Assembly: GCF_902158555.1 (NCBI RefSeq)
Contig: NZ_CABGGS010000004.1
Span: 1-64,000 of the forward strand
Reading direction: 5' to 3'
DNA length: 64,000 nucleotides
DNA from: Klebsiella spallanzanii
GTDB lineage: Bacteria > Pseudomonadota > Gammaproteobacteria > Enterobacterales > Enterobacteriaceae
Shown: in pieces, positions 52,654-62,727 of the stretch
How the letters are laid out: each line of letters opens with the position of its first letter
Position numbering within the stretch: the first letter of the stretch is position 1
The notes under the pieces: model-generated
What the model was told of the DNA's origin: nothing
What the model saw: the letters and a program-made list of their open reading frames with translations, nothing else
The model's database searches: none
Made by a program: the position numbers and the translations under genes

Positions 52654-53421
52654 ATGCAAGCATTGCTGGAACACTTTATTACTCAGTCTACGGTCTATTC
52701 CCTGATAGCCGTTTTGCTGGTCGCCTTCCTCGAATCGCTGGCGCTGGTAGGACTTATCTTGCCGGGAACGGTGATGATGGCCGGATTGGGCGCGCTGATC
52801 GGCAGCGGTGAAGTTAACTTCTGGCAGGCGTGGCTGGCGGGGATTATTGGTTGCTTGCTCGGTGACTGGATTTCGTTCTGGCTTGGCTGGCGCTTTAAGA
52901 AGCCGCTGCACCGTTGGTCTTTTCTGAAGAAAAACAAAGCGCTGCTCGATAAAACCGAACATGCGCTGCATCAGCACAGTATGTTCACCATTTTGATTGG
53001 CCGATTCGTTGGGCCGACGCGTCCGCTGGTGCCGATGGTCGCCGGGATGCTTGATCTACCGGTAGCAAAATTTATCCCACCCAATATCATTGGCTGCCTG
53101 CTGTGGCCGCCGCTCTACTTCTTACCGGGTATTCTTGCCGGAGCGGCCATTGATATTCCAGCCGATGAACACAGCGCTAACTTTAAGTGGCTGCTGTTGG
53201 GGGCGGTGCTGCTGGCGTGGCTGGCGGCGTGGTTGTGCTGGCGGCTGTGGCGCAGCGCCAAAAGCTCGGGCGACCGCTTAACCCGCTTCCTTCCGCGTTC
53301 GCGTCTGCTATGGCTGGCGCCGCTAATGGTCTGCGCCGCCGGAGTGGCGCTGGTTTTCACCTTCCGCGATCCGCTGATGCCGGTCTATCTCGACATCCTG
53401 CATAAAGTTATTGTGCGCTAA
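52654..53421 (+). CDS. yabI: DedA-family membrane protein YabI
   Basis: Inner-membrane protein of 255 aa (E. coli 254). DedA/VTT domain: [36 protein letters not shown], and [15 protein letters not shown]. Family members are linked to membrane-lipid scrambling and proton-motive-force homeostasis; YabI's own role is not well defined. Its end overlaps that of thiQ by 14 bp, tail to tail. Confidence 0.95.
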   Translation: MQALLEHFITQSTVYSLIAVLLVAFLESLALVGLILPGTVMMAGLGALIGSGEVNFWQAWLAGIIGCLLGDWISFWLGWRFKKPLHRWSFLKKNKALLDKTEHALHQHSMFTILIGRFVGPTRPLVPMVAGMLDLPVAKFIPPNIIGCLLWPPLYFLPGILAGAAIDIPADEHSANFKWLLLGAVLLAWLAAWLCWRLWRSAKSSGDRLTRFLPRSRLLWLAPLMVCAAGVALVFTFRDPLMPVYLDILHKVIVR

Positions 53422-54109
53422 TTCCCAGCAGCGATGAGGCGCTGCTGTTGCCGCTGAGCAGCGCTGCGGTTTCACCGTCCCAGGCAACTCGGCCTTCAGC
53501 CACTACTACCGAACGCGGCGCAATGCGCGCCGCATCTTCCACGCTGTGCGACACCATCAATAGCGTCAACTGCTGCTGCTGGCAGACGTCGGCAACCAGC
53601 GTCAGCATCTCCTGACGCAGCGCAGGATCGAGCGCCGAGAAGGGCTCATCCAGCAGCAGAACCGGCTGCTTGCGCACCAGGCAACGCGCTAGCGCCGCAC
53701 GCTGACGCTGGCCGCCGGAAAGTTCGCCCGGTACTCTCTCCAGCATCGAGTCAATGCCCATTTGCCCGGCGATGGTCTGCAAGCGGGCGGTCTGCTCCGC
53801 GTTCAGCTTCAGCCCCGGATGCATGCCCAGGGCAATATTCTGGCGGATGGTGAGGTGGTTAAACAGATTGTTTTCCTGAAACAGCATCGATACCGGACGG
53901 CGCGCGGGCGGCGTGTGGGTATGGGGCTGGCCGTCGATCGCAATACTGCCGCTGGCGGGGGGCAAAAAACCGGCAATCAGGTTCAGCAGCGTGCTTTTTC
54001 CGGCACCGCTGGGCCCAAGTACCGCAATGCGCTCGCCGCGTTCAACGGAAAGGGTAAAACGCATCGGCAGGTGCTGGTAAAGCCAGGTGACATCATTCAG
54101 TTTTAGCAT
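53408..54109 (-). CDS. thiQ: Thiamine ABC transporter ATP-binding protein
   Basis: Energises thiamine/TPP uptake with ThiP and ThiB. It has 233 aa from the ATG at 54109. Walker [13 protein letters not shown] signature LSGGQRQR, and Walker [12 protein letters not shown] are present. Overlaps thiP by 17 bp. Confidence 0.96.
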   Translation of the reverse strand: MLKLNDVTWLYQHLPMRFTLSVERGERIAVLGPSGAGKSTLLNLIAGFLPPASGSIAIDGQPHTHTPPARRPVSMLFQENNLFNHLTIRQNIALGMHPGLKLNAEQTARLQTIAGQMGIDSMLERVPGELSGGQRQRAALARCLVRKQPVLLLDEPFSALDPALRQEMLTLVADVCQQQQLTLLMVSHSVEDAARIAPRSVVVAEGRVAWDGETAALLSGNSSASSLLGISAQ

Positions 54110-55703
54110 CGCGCCCCGGAAGTTTTTCAATCACGCTAAAGAGTAAAAAGCACAGCAGCAGAAGCAGCAGGGCGGTGACGGCGCCGTCCTGGCTGCGATA
54201 AGAGCCAATTTGTTGATACAGGTAAAATGGTAGGGTGCGGAAGTTTTCGTTGCCAAATAGCGCCACGACACCGAAATCGCCAATCGACAGCACGCAGGCA
54301 AAGGCCAGAGCCTGGGCCAGCGGACGTTTTAAAGCGCGAAGCTCAACCACCCGCAAGCGGGTAAAACCGTGCATCCCCAACGACTGGCACAGCGTGCCAT
54401 AGCGGGTAGCAATGTCGCGCATAGGGTTTTCCAGCACCTTAAGCGCATAGGGAATCGCCATTAGCGCATTGGTGAAAATCACGATGCCATCGGCGGATTC
54501 CGGCAGGCCCACGCTGTTATTGAGCAGCAGGAAGAAACCGGTCGCCAGCACGATGCCCGGCATCGCGAGGATTAACATCCCGCTGAGTTCAAGCGCCTGT
54601 CCGGCCAGCGGGTAACTGCGGGCGCGAAGCTCGCGGCTGCTCCACAGCAGCATCATGGTCAGAATGACGCTTAAGACGCCAGCAGCAAGGGCGATGCGCA
54701 GTGAAGTCCATAGCGCCTGCCATAGCGCGGGCTGATGCAGAACGCTAAACAGATTGCTATTCAGACCGTCGAATATCACCGCCAGCAGCGGAGGCAGCAG
54801 CAGCAAAAGCGCTGCGCCGATCAGCGCAATATCACTCAGCCGACTATGCAGCCGGTCGTCGGGATCGCGCCAGCCGTGGATATTGCTGGCCCCGATGGCG
54901 AGGGCTTTGCTTAAGCGCTGGCTGAGCAATACCAGCCCGAGGCAGCAGATCATCTGGATAAGCGCCAGCATCGCCGCGCGCGCCGGGTCATAGTCAAAAT
55001 TGAGGGCCTGGTAAATTGCCAGTTCGATTGTCGTTGCCCGCGGGCCGCCGCCCAGCGACAGAACGGTGGCAAAGCTGGCGAAGCAGAGCATAAAGATCAG
55101 TGCCGCCACCGGGGGAATTTGCCGACGTAGCCACGGCCACTCAACCAACCGGAAGAAGACATAGCCGCGCATCCCTAGCTGGGCGGCGATTTGCCGCTGC
55201 TCGCCGGGGATATTTTCCAGCGTCTGCAGCAACAGACGCGTCGCCATCGGCATATTGAAGAACACATGCGCCAGCAGGATCCCCTGCAGTCCGTAAGGCG
55301 AGAATTCCCATTGCCAGCCAAGGGCGTTAAATAATTCAGCCAGCCATCCCTGACGTCCGTAAACGCTGAGAATGCCGAACACCGCCACCAGTACCGGCAG
55401 GATTAAGGTCATTGCGCACAGGCGTAGCAGCAGCGTACGTCCGGGGAATCGACGTCGGTAAAGGGCGCGGGCAAGAAATATTGCCGGTATCACCGAAAAA
55501 AGCGCGGAAAGAAAGGCCTGCCAGAAAGAGAAACGCACCACGTGCCAGAGATAGCTATCGCTAACGATTGTACGCCAGGCCGCTTCCGGTGCGCTGAACC
55601 ACAGCGCCAGAAACGCGGCCAGCGCGACGGCGACCAGTAAGGCGGCCGCCGTCAGGCCCGGCAGAAGCCAGCCGAACGTTAGCGGCTGACGGCGCGTTGC
55701 CAT
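54093..55703 (-). CDS. thiP: Thiamine ABC transporter permease
   Basis: Inner-membrane permease of 536 aa, the same as E. coli, formed of two fused permease halves with about 12 helices. Each half has an EAA-type loop (for example [20 protein letters not shown] near 190 and [20 protein letters not shown] in the second half). Overlaps thiB by 25 bp and thiQ by 17 bp, so the three are tightly coupled. Confidence 0.96.
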   Translation of the reverse strand: MATRRQPLTFGWLLPGLTAAALLVAVALAAFLALWFSAPEAAWRTIVSDSYLWHVVRFSFWQAFLSALFSVIPAIFLARALYRRRFPGRTLLLRLCAMTLILPVLVAVFGILSVYGRQGWLAELFNALGWQWEFSPYGLQGILLAHVFFNMPMATRLLLQTLENIPGEQRQIAAQLGMRGYVFFRLVEWPWLRRQIPPVAALIFMLCFASFATVLSLGGGPRATTIELAIYQALNFDYDPARAAMLALIQMICCLGLVLLSQRLSKALAIGASNIHGWRDPDDRLHSRLSDIALIGAALLLLLPPLLAVIFDGLNSNLFSVLHQPALWQALWTSLRIALAAGVLSVILTMMLLWSSRELRARSYPLAGQALELSGMLILAMPGIVLATGFFLLLNNSVGLPESADGIVIFTNALMAIPYALKVLENPMRDIATRYGTLCQSLGMHGFTRLRVVELRALKRPLAQALAFACVLSIGDFGVVALFGNENFRTLPFYLYQQIGSYRSQDGAVTALLLLLLCFLLFSVIEKLPGRDAKTE

Positions 55704-56662
55704 GCGTTGATCCAGTTCTGGCGGTCGGTCGCGACCTGCTGCGGGGTAAATTCGAGGGTAGTTTGCGGCTTCATCAGCGCGTCAAAGCCTGCCGGAAGCG
55801 CAACCTGGGTGACCGGGTACATCCAGTTGCCGGTAGGGACAGCGTTCTGGAAACCTGGCGAAACCATAAATTTGAGGAATTTCTCCGCCAGTTCCGGCTG
55901 CTTGCTGACCGCGGTGCGGGCGGCAACTTCAACCTGCAGATAGTGGCCTTCCGCGAAATTGGCCGCGGCGTAGTTATCTTTCTTCTCTTCAATAATGTGG
56001 TAAGCCGGGGAGGTGGTATAGCTCAGCACCAGGTCGCTTTCGCCTTTCAGGAACAGGCCGTAGGCTTCGCTCCAGCCTTTAGTGACGGTGACGGTTTTTG
56101 CCGCCAGCTTCTGCCAGGCTTCAGGCGCTTTATCGCCGTACACTTTTTGCATCCACAGCAGCAGGCCCAGACCTGGCGTACTGGTGCGCGGGTCTTCATA
56201 AATCACCCGCCATTTTTGCTCGCCTTCAACCAGCTCTTTCAGGCTTTTCGGCGGATTCTTGAGCTTGTTTTTATCGTAAACAAAGGCGAAATAACCGTAA
56301 TCGAATGGAACGAAAGTATCGTTGTTCCAGCCGCCGGGTACGCTGACCGCGCTGTTCGGTACGCCACTTTTGGCGAACAGCTTGCTTTGCGAAGCAGCTT
56401 CCAGCAGGTTGTTATCCAGCCCAAGGACCACATCGGCTTTGCTGTTTTTGCCTTCCATACGCAGACGGTTAAGCAGCGAGACGCCATCTTCCAGCGCCAC
56501 GAACTTCAGCTCGCAGTCGCAGTCGGCCTCAAAGGCTTTTTTGACCGCCGGGCCTGGGCCCCAGTCGGCAGCGAACGAATCGTAGGTATAAACGGTAAGC
56601 AGCGGTTTGGCAAATACGGGCGCGGCGACCAGCGCCAGCAGGGGAAGTAATTTTTTCAACAC
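55679..56662 (-). CDS. thiB: Thiamine-binding periplasmic protein
   Basis: Binds thiamine, TMP and TPP in the periplasm (TbpA). It has 327 aa. Signal peptide 1-18 ending PVFA; the mature start KPLLTVYTYDSFAADWGPGP is typical. First gene of thiBPQ, downstream of a TPP riboswitch. Confidence 0.97.
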   Translation of the reverse strand: MLKKLLPLLALVAAPVFAKPLLTVYTYDSFAADWGPGPAVKKAFEADCDCELKFVALEDGVSLLNRLRMEGKNSKADVVLGLDNNLLEAASQSKLFAKSGVPNSAVSVPGGWNNDTFVPFDYGYFAFVYDKNKLKNPPKSLKELVEGEQKWRVIYEDPRTSTPGLGLLLWMQKVYGDKAPEAWQKLAAKTVTVTKGWSEAYGLFLKGESDLVLSYTTSPAYHIIEEKKDNYAAANFAEGHYLQVEVAARTAVSKQPELAEKFLKFMVSPGFQNAVPTGNWMYPVTQVALPAGFDALMKPQTTLEFTPQQVATDRQNWINAWQRAVSR

Positions 56663-56708
56663 TTTGCACCTCAGAAAAAAGGGGTGGCAAAGGATTTTGA
56701 GTGGGCCT

Positions 56709-56856
56709 CAAATCCCTTCGCCGGCGTTATCCGGATCAGGTTCGACGGGTATTTTCTCAGCCCATACGCTTCATCTTTCAGGTCACTTCTGTGCTAACCG
56801 CACGTTGAAGCAACTTGAATGATATTGTGTATGTTTATTAGCACCCCGTTGAGAAC
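56709..56856 (-). ncRNA. TPP riboswitch (THI element) of thiBPQ
   Basis: On the minus strand: CAACGGGGTGC (56851-56841), then GCTGAGAAAATACCC and GAACCTGATCCGGATAA...GCCGGCGAAGGGATTT, the conserved TPP aptamer. About 79 nt separate GGGGTGC from GCTGAGA, against 14 in E. coli thiM, so the P3 arm is strongly extended. The thiB start codon is about 45 nt downstream. Confidence 0.95.
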
Positions 56857-56895
56857 GGCAGTTAGTGTAATGATTTTGTCTGTCGACTGAAAGCA

Positions 56896-58551
56896 TTACG
56901 GCTCCGGCGGCGCAAACCATGCGGATTTAAAGTCAAACCAGCCGAGAGTGTTCATGCGTACGCCGCGCATACTGCGCTGTCCCTGGATCATCAGCCAGTG
57001 GTGAATAAGCGGCACAACGGTTTGATTGGCCAGCAGCAGCTGGCTCCACGTGGCCGGGTTAAGATCTCCCGCGCGCCAACGAGCGGCGTCCTGTTCCCAG
57101 TCGATGGGGATACAGTTACGAATCAGCGGGACTTCATAGAGCCAGGCAAACAGGGAGAAATCGATCGGCAGCGTAAAGTTGGCGCTGTTGAGCCACACGT
57201 CGCTGACCACTTCACCGCGGTGCCACTCCTGGTACTCCAGCTCCTGGATCTCAAGCTTAACCTGGTGCTCAGCCAGCAGCGCCGCCATAATCCCGCCGAT
57301 CACGCGATGCTCGACGTGGTCCTGGTAGTAGGTCAGTTTGACTGTTTCCAGACCGGCCGGCTTTTCGCAAGCGTGGCTGCGCGCGTGATGCCAGCGAGGC
57401 AGCAGACCGTAGGCCGGAAACCAGTTGCCCTGATAGTGCTCGCCCGCGTGATAGAGCAGGTTAGCAGGCTGGAACACATAGCTTAGCCACTGGCGTACCG
57501 CGCTGTTACCGCCGAGCGGGCTGCGTGCATCGAACAGCAGATAATAACACCCCTCTTCCAGACGGCTTTCCACCGCTTTCTCGCTTTGCGTCGTGCCCTG
57601 CAGCGTCAATCCGCCGTTAGGTTCTTCGCTAATTTCTGGCAGCACCCAGACATTGACCTCATCAATCAGCGCCCGATAGCCGAAATAGTCGTCGAAAGCA
57701 TGAATTTTGAGCTGATTCTGGTTATTGCGTACCACCGAGTAAGGCCCGGTACCAACAGGGATACTGGAGAATTTATCCATAGACTGCCACTCATGCGGCA
57801 GGATCATTGCCGGGACCTGACTTAACAGCCACGGTAGCCAGCGGTCAGGTTGGCTAAGATGAATGTCGAGAGTCCATGCGGTGGGGGAGTCGATGCGCTC
57901 GATATGAGAGAACAGCGGCAACGCGTTGCTACGCTGCAACGAGTTGATGACATCCTCCATCTCCAGCTCCCGCCCATGGTGAAAATGAATGCCAGGACGA
58001 AGAAAAAAACGCCAGTGGGTTGCGGTGATCTGCTGCCAATGGTGAGCAATATCGGCTTCCAGTTCCCCATTTTCCTCATTTACTCGCGTCAGGGCGCTAA
58101 AAATCTGCCGGGCGATATGGGTTTCCGAACGGCGCAGCGCGCTGCCGGGCAACAGGTTTTTCATCGGCCGATAGTAGAGGACACGCAGGATATGCCGCCC
58201 TTGGCGGAAGCTGCGACCAAGATGGGAAACCAGCATTTGTCGGACGGTGGCCTTATCGCCAACCAGCTGTACCAACTGATCGATCCGGTCCTGCTCCAGA
58301 AGATCTTCCGCCCGCTGCTGTTGCAGCGCGAGGCCGGTATAGAGAAAAGAGAGCCGAGAACGCTTGCCGCGCCCGGCTTCCGCCTCCCAGGTCAGCCAGC
58401 CGCGTTCTTCCATCATGTTCAGTAAGGTACGCATGTGGCGGCGTGAACAGCTCAGCATGTCCGCCAGTTCATTAAGCGTTGTTTCTTGCGACTTGCCGTC
58501 GCAGCACTGCCATAAGCGGATGAACTGCTGTTGTAAACGACCGGAAGACAT
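56896..58551 (-). CDS. sgrR: Transcriptional activator of sgrS, SgrR
   Basis: Activates sgrS under glucose-phosphate stress. It has 551 aa, as in E. coli. The N-terminal winged helix contains [23 protein letters not shown]. The rest is a solute-binding-protein-like (SBP_bac_5) domain thought to bind the stress signal. Divergent from sgrS, 67 bp away. Confidence 0.97.
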   Translation of the reverse strand: MSSGRLQQQFIRLWQCCDGKSQETTLNELADMLSCSRRHMRTLLNMMEERGWLTWEAEAGRGKRSRLSFLYTGLALQQQRAEDLLEQDRIDQLVQLVGDKATVRQMLVSHLGRSFRQGRHILRVLYYRPMKNLLPGSALRRSETHIARQIFSALTRVNEENGELEADIAHHWQQITATHWRFFLRPGIHFHHGRELEMEDVINSLQRSNALPLFSHIERIDSPTAWTLDIHLSQPDRWLPWLLSQVPAMILPHEWQSMDKFSSIPVGTGPYSVVRNNQNQLKIHAFDDYFGYRALIDEVNVWVLPEISEEPNGGLTLQGTTQSEKAVESRLEEGCYYLLFDARSPLGGNSAVRQWLSYVFQPANLLYHAGEHYQGNWFPAYGLLPRWHHARSHACEKPAGLETVKLTYYQDHVEHRVIGGIMAALLAEHQVKLEIQELEYQEWHRGEVVSDVWLNSANFTLPIDFSLFAWLYEVPLIRNCIPIDWEQDAARWRAGDLNPATWSQLLLANQTVVPLIHHWLMIQGQRSMRGVRMNTLGWFDFKSAWFAPPEP

Positions 58552-58638
58552 AAAAGGGGAACTCCTGATTAAAACTCAGCAATTTATTACTTCCTATATT
58601 AAGTCAATAATCAACGTCGATGAAGCGAGGAGGTGAAT

Positions 58639-58791
58639 ATGATGGGGTCAACCACAAAACAGTTCTACCAACGCTACTTTTCTGCGACGCAGGATGCGTC
58701 CTGGCTGGCCCGCCTGATGGCAGGAAGACAGCAGGAAATTCTCGGCGAACTGATGCAGTGGGGAGTTACGTCGCAGACCTCTGATCATTGA
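58639..58791 (+). CDS. sgrT: Small protein SgrT
   Basis: Encoded inside sgrS; in E. coli it inhibits the glucose permease PtsG. Reads 50 aa from ATG-ATG at 58639 after GCGAGGAGGTG. It keeps KQFYQRYFSAT at residues 7-17 and LMQWG near residue 40, matching the ends of the 43-aa E. coli protein, while the middle is different. The stop is 14 bp before the ptsG-pairing segment. Coordinates come from my own translation. Confidence 0.88.
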   Translation: MMGSTTKQFYQRYFSATQDASWLARLMAGRQQEILGELMQWGVTSQTSDH

Positions 58792-58825
58792 CTTGCAGAC
58801 ATCATGTGTGACTGAGTATTGGTGT

Positions 58826-58952
58826 TATACTCGTCGTCTTTCAAGCTGCTGGTGCGTTGGCTGCGCCCGCTCGCCCAGGTCACATAGTTATCTATGTTCC
58901 CAGGGACTTACGTTCTGGCCGCCTGCCCGCAACTCGAAATCCATAGAGTATA
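58826..58952. repeat. ERIC-type repeat, copy 3, inside sgrS
   Basis: Exactly 127 bp, starting TATACTC and ending GAGTATA. It has the same family features as copies 1 and 2: GCTGCTGGTGCGTTGGCTGC, a central TCACATAGTTATCTATGT stem and CCGCCTGCCCGCAACTCGAA. Removing it with one TA restores GGTGT-TA-GAATCACC, close to the uninterrupted E. coli sequence, so TA looks like a duplicated target. Confidence 0.88.
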
Positions 58953-59019
58953 GAATCACCCGCCAGCAGAAAACTTCTGCTGGCTTTTTTCGTTTTCTTC
59001 GCGTGCTTAAGGATATTTC

Positions 59020-60204
59020 ATGCTGTGGTTAATGACGATGGGGCGACGTCTTAACGGCGTTTACGCCGCTTTTATGCTTGTCGCTTTCATGATGGGAATC
59101 GCAGGCGCGCTGCAGGCGCCGACGCTCAGTTTATTTCTCAGCCGCGAAGTGGGCGCGCAGCCGTTCTGGGTCGGCCTGTTCTATACGGTTAACGCGATTG
59201 CCGGGATCCTTGTGAGCCTGGCGCTGGCCAAACGCTCAGATAGTCGGGGCGATCGTCGACGCCTGATAATGTTTTGCTGCCTGATGGCTGTCGGTAATGC
59301 GCTGCTTTTTGCCTTTAATCGTCACTATCTGACGCTGATTACCTGTGGGGTGATGCTGGCTTCGATTGCCAATGCTGCGATGCCGCAGCTTTTTGCGCTG
59401 GCGCGGGAATATGCCGACAGTTCGGCGCGTGAAGTGGTGATGTTCAGTTCGATAATGCGTGCGCAGCTGTCGCTGGCGTGGGTCATTGGCCCGCCGCTCG
59501 CTTTTATGCTGGCGCTGAATTATGGCTTTACCACGATGTTTTCGATTGCCGCGGGGATTTTCGTCATTAGCCTGGCGCTGATCGCCTTCAAGCTTCCGTC
59601 GGTCGCCCGCGTTGAGCAACCTTCGGAAGGTGCCGAAGTCCTGGTACAGGCTGGCGGATGGCATGATAAAAACGTACGTATGCTGTTTATTGCTTCCACG
59701 TTGATGTGGACCTGCAACACCATGTATATCATTGATATGCCGCTGTGGATCAGCAGCGATCTGGGCCTGCCCGACAGCCTCGCGGGGATTTTGATGGGGA
59801 CTGCGGCGGGGTTGGAGATCCCGGCGATGATTCTTGCGGGTTACTATGTTAAGCGCTGGGGCAAGCGCAATATGATGGTGACAGCGGTTGCGGCGGGTGT
59901 GCTGTTTTATGTCGGTCTGATTTTGTTTCACGACCGCGTGGCGTTGCTGGCCCTGCAATTGTTTAATGCCATATTCATTGGGATTGTTGCGGGTATTGGT
60001 ATGCTGTGGTTTCAGGATCTGATGCCTGGGCGGGCGGGAGCCGCGACGACGCTGTTTACCAACAGTATTTCTACCGGAGTGATTTTGGCCGGGGTTATTC
60101 AGGGGGCGCTGTCGCAGAGCTATGGGCACGCCAGCGTTTATTGGACCATTGCGGCTATTTCGTTGGTGACGCTGTTTATGACCAGCAGAGTGAAAGATAT
60201 CTAA
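59020..60204 (+). CDS. setA: Sugar efflux transporter SetA
   Basis: MFS exporter of sugars and their analogues, 394 aa (E. coli 392), about 12 helices, with FWVGLFYTVNAIAGILVSLALAKRSDSRGDRR in the first loop region. It starts 30 bp after the sgrS terminator and in E. coli is co-transcribed with and positively acted on by sgrS. In E. coli leuD follows; here accessory genes do. Confidence 0.96.
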   Translation: MLWLMTMGRRLNGVYAAFMLVAFMMGIAGALQAPTLSLFLSREVGAQPFWVGLFYTVNAIAGILVSLALAKRSDSRGDRRRLIMFCCLMAVGNALLFAFNRHYLTLITCGVMLASIANAAMPQLFALAREYADSSAREVVMFSSIMRAQLSLAWVIGPPLAFMLALNYGFTTMFSIAAGIFVISLALIAFKLPSVARVEQPSEGAEVLVQAGGWHDKNVRMLFIASTLMWTCNTMYIIDMPLWISSDLGLPDSLAGILMGTAAGLEIPAMILAGYYVKRWGKRNMMVTAVAAGVLFYVGLILFHDRVALLALQLFNAIFIGIVAGIGMLWFQDLMPGRAGAATTLFTNSISTGVILAGVIQGALSQSYGHASVYWTIAAISLVTLFMTSRVKDI

Positions 60205-60212
60205 TTGTTTTT

Positions 60213-60239
60213 ATTGCCCCGGTTGGCTGCCGGGGCAAT
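60213..60239. terminator. setA / MFS convergent terminator
   Basis: ATTGCCCCGG (60213-60222) pairs perfectly with CCGGGGCAAT (60230-60239), preceded by T-rich sequence. Works for both converging genes. Confidence 0.85.
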
Positions 60240-60248
60240 GTCCTGCGG

Positions 60249-61559
60249 TTATTTCAACACAATCCGTTTGATATCACCGATAATAAAGACATAGGCGATA
60301 ACACCAACGATCGCGGTTAATCCAATATAAATTAGCGCATAGAAGAAATTACCGGTCATTGATATGATGATGCCAATAATTAATGGGGTAATAATCGATG
60401 CCATATTTGCGCAGAAGTTGAAGATCCCGCCGGTCAGCCCACCCATGTTTTTTGGCGCGATATCTGAAATAAGCGTCCAGCCAAGCCCAACCATGCCCTG
60501 ACCGAAAAAGGCTATCGACATAACAATAATGACGGCGGTGTTGCTATCAACCCAGTTAGCAGCAATGATACAGCTTGAAAGTAATAGTCCGGAAATAATT
60601 GGTAGCTTCCGGCTAATATTAACGGAGTTAGTTTTCTTTAATATTTTATCGGATGCCCAGCCACCAAAAAATATACCAATAGCCGCAGCCAGGAATGGCC
60701 AGGAGGCGAAGAAACCCACGTGAAGCCACGGTAAGTGGCGTTCGTTAGCCAGGTAAGTGGGGAACCATGTCAGGAAGAAAACCAGCGTGGTGTTACCGGC
60801 AAATTGCCCAAGGCTGGCACCGATTATTTGCCTGCAGCACAATAGGCGTTTGGCATCAGGCCAGTTGAAGGGGACGTTTTCATCGGCTTTAGCCGTATTT
60901 TCTACGCCGATATATTCCAGTTCGGCTTTATTTGCCGTTTTTGATTGATGCGGTTCATGGTAAAATTTCCACCATACAAAGGTAAATATAATACCTAACC
61001 CACCGGTCAGGAAAAATAATGTTCTCCAGCCGTGGTGCTCAAGAATTAAGAATAGTAGGGGAGAGAATGCGGCCAGCCCAATATATTCTCCGACGGTGTA
61101 AGTTGCCGTCGCCCGGGCGCGTTCATGCTGAGGAAACCATTTACTCACTACCCGACTATTCACCGGGAAACAGGGCGCTTCGCTGATGCCTAAACCTAAA
61201 CGCAGCAGCAGTAGAGATTTTAAACCTACCGAAAAGCTTTGTAATAGGGTAAAGGTTGACCAGAAAAAAATAGAAAGCGCGTAGGTTAATTTATTCCCGA
61301 AACGGTCTAAAAACATCCCGCCTGGAATTTGTGCCAGTGCATAGGTCCAGGCGAAAGCGGAAAAAACGATGCCCATCATGGCCGGGTCAATATGTATTTC
61401 GCTTGTTAACTGGGGCGCAACAATACCCAAAATGGTACGATCGAGATAATTTATCATCGTACCTATCGATAGTAACATTAAAATTACAATTCGCGTTTTA
61501 GTTCGCTTTTGCGTGGCCGACGGCAAAATCGGCCGTTCCTGAGCATCGATCGTCCTCAT
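60249..61559 (-). CDS. MFS transporter, anion:cation symporter type (2)
   Basis: A 436-aa inner-membrane carrier with about 12 helices. INYLDRTILGIVAPQL after helix 1, GGMFLDRFGNKL, and GLGISEAPCFPVNSRVVSKWFP are typical of the ACS family (glucarate, galactonate, hexuronate porters). Its exact substrate is unknown. Divergent from a LysR gene 231 bp away, which probably controls it. Confidence 0.88.
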   Translation of the reverse strand: MRTIDAQERPILPSATQKRTKTRIVILMLLSIGTMINYLDRTILGIVAPQLTSEIHIDPAMMGIVFSAFAWTYALAQIPGGMFLDRFGNKLTYALSIFFWSTFTLLQSFSVGLKSLLLLRLGLGISEAPCFPVNSRVVSKWFPQHERARATATYTVGEYIGLAAFSPLLFLILEHHGWRTLFFLTGGLGIIFTFVWWKFYHEPHQSKTANKAELEYIGVENTAKADENVPFNWPDAKRLLCCRQIIGASLGQFAGNTTLVFFLTWFPTYLANERHLPWLHVGFFASWPFLAAAIGIFFGGWASDKILKKTNSVNISRKLPIISGLLLSSCIIAANWVDSNTAVIIVMSIAFFGQGMVGLGWTLISDIAPKNMGGLTGGIFNFCANMASIITPLIIGIIISMTGNFFYALIYIGLTAIVGVIAYVFIIGDIKRIVLK

Positions 61560-61790
61560 AAAGAGTTCCTTTAAAGTTTAAAATATTTTTGCATGTATTT
61601 ATGCATGCAGAAATACTCTTTTAAAAGATTGACTCTGTTGATAATTAGCAATGCTTTGTTACCCGCAGAATGAAATCGCAAAGCAATATTTGATATGACT
61701 CCGATATTTCTCCTTTCTGGCTCATCATAGATGGCTTGTATGGTATATTAGGTGCATTAGTTTTATTCTTATATTATACGAGCAAAAATA
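61560..61790. promoter_or_regulatory. Divergent MFS/LysR control region
   Basis: A+T-rich, 231 bp. A LysR operator (T-N11-A) is expected but too degenerate for me to place. GCATGTATTTATGCATGC (about 61591-61608) is a short inverted repeat close to the MFS start. Confidence 0.4.
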
Positions 61791-62687
61791 ATGAACCTAA
61801 AGCAACTTTATTATTTTAAGCGACTGGCAGAAACTGAGCATTACACTGAAGCAGCCTCCAGTCTTTTTATCACCCAACCCTCCCTGAGCCATGCCATATC
61901 AGAGCTGGAGAAAGAGCTTGGAGTGGCGCTATTCGCCAGAAAGGGGCGCAATGTCAAGATTACGCAGAATGGTAAGCGCTTCCTGCCCTACGTGGAAGAT
62001 GCGCTGGCTTCTTTAGAAAATGGCCGTATGACGCTGCAAAAAAATAGTGCAGAGAACAAGGAAAACATTCGCATCGCGTTTATTTATACGATGGGCGAGT
62101 ATGTTGTTCCGCAGTTAATTAATAAATATTCGCTTTCACCTTCTCGTCACAATGTGACGTTTTCCTTTACTCAGGGTACCTCGCTAACGTTGTTGCAGGA
62201 ACTTAAGGCTGGAAAAACTGATTTGGCTATTTGTTCCTATATTGCAGACGAGCCGGACATTGATTTTATTCCTATTATCCAGCAAGAGCTGGTGGTGGTG
62301 ACGGCAAAAGATCATCCTCTGGCCAGACTTTATGAAAATGAAGTCGATCTTGTAGAGACGATTCACTATCCCTATATCTATTTTTCAGAAAACAGCGGTC
62401 TGCGCCCTTTTATTGATAACGTGTTTATGCAGCAAAAGCTGGTTCCGGATATTGCCTGCTACGTTGATGAGGATACGGCGATGGCGGGGCTGGTCAGTAT
62501 TGATTATGGTATTGCGATTATGCCGCGAATTTCCGCGCTCTCGTATTACAACGTGCATATCCTGACGATTAAAAACGCAATTCCTCCACGCTATATCTAT
62601 CTGGCGACAATGAAAGAACGGGTACTTTCTCCTGCTATTCAGTCATTTAAAGACGTCATTATTAATGACAGTCAAAAAATCAGTTAG
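61791..62687 (+). CDS. LysR-family transcriptional regulator
   Basis: A 298-aa regulator. N-terminal winged helix: MNLKQLYYFKRLAETEHYTEAASSLFITQPSLSHAISELEKELG. The C-terminal effector-binding domain is of the periplasmic-binding type. The position between two metabolite transporter genes suggests control of the divergent MFS gene, and possibly of the aroD-like gene (inference). Confidence 0.92.
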   Translation: MNLKQLYYFKRLAETEHYTEAASSLFITQPSLSHAISELEKELGVALFARKGRNVKITQNGKRFLPYVEDALASLENGRMTLQKNSAENKENIRIAFIYTMGEYVVPQLINKYSLSPSRHNVTFSFTQGTSLTLLQELKAGKTDLAICSYIADEPDIDFIPIIQQELVVVTAKDHPLARLYENEVDLVETIHYPYIYFSENSGLRPFIDNVFMQQKLVPDIACYVDEDTAMAGLVSIDYGIAIMPRISALSYYNVHILTIKNAIPPRYIYLATMKERVLSPAIQSFKDVIINDSQKIS

Positions 62688-62697
62688 TAAGCAAGAT

Positions 62698-62718
62698 GCC
62701 CGGAGGAAACCTCCGGGC
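62698..62718. terminator. LysR / aroD-like convergent terminator
   Basis: GCCCGGAGG (62698-62706) pairs with CCTCCGGGC (62710-62718) with loop AAA, followed by TGTTTTA on the plus strand. Confidence 0.85.
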
Positions 62719-62727
62719 ACTGTTTTA

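Larger units (their letters stand above)
58619..58990 (+). ncRNA. sgrS: SgrS small RNA interrupted by an ERIC element
   Basis: Hfq-dependent small RNA that blocks ptsG translation. The 5' end is taken as GATGAAGCGAGG (58619), matching the E. coli start. The ptsG-pairing segment GTGTGACTGAGTATTGGTGT (58806-58825) is intact, and the terminator CCAGCAGA/TCTGCTGG with its T run (58963-58990) is intact. Between them lies a 127-bp ERIC element, giving about 372 nt against 227 in E. coli. The conserved small hairpin GGTG...CACC before the terminator still flanks the insert. Confidence 0.9.

Noticed and set aside
53408-53421. Overlap of yabI and thiQ as a sign of a frameshift or sequence error
   Set aside because: Both proteins end at their expected family lengths; a 14-bp tail-to-tail overlap is harmless and plausible.
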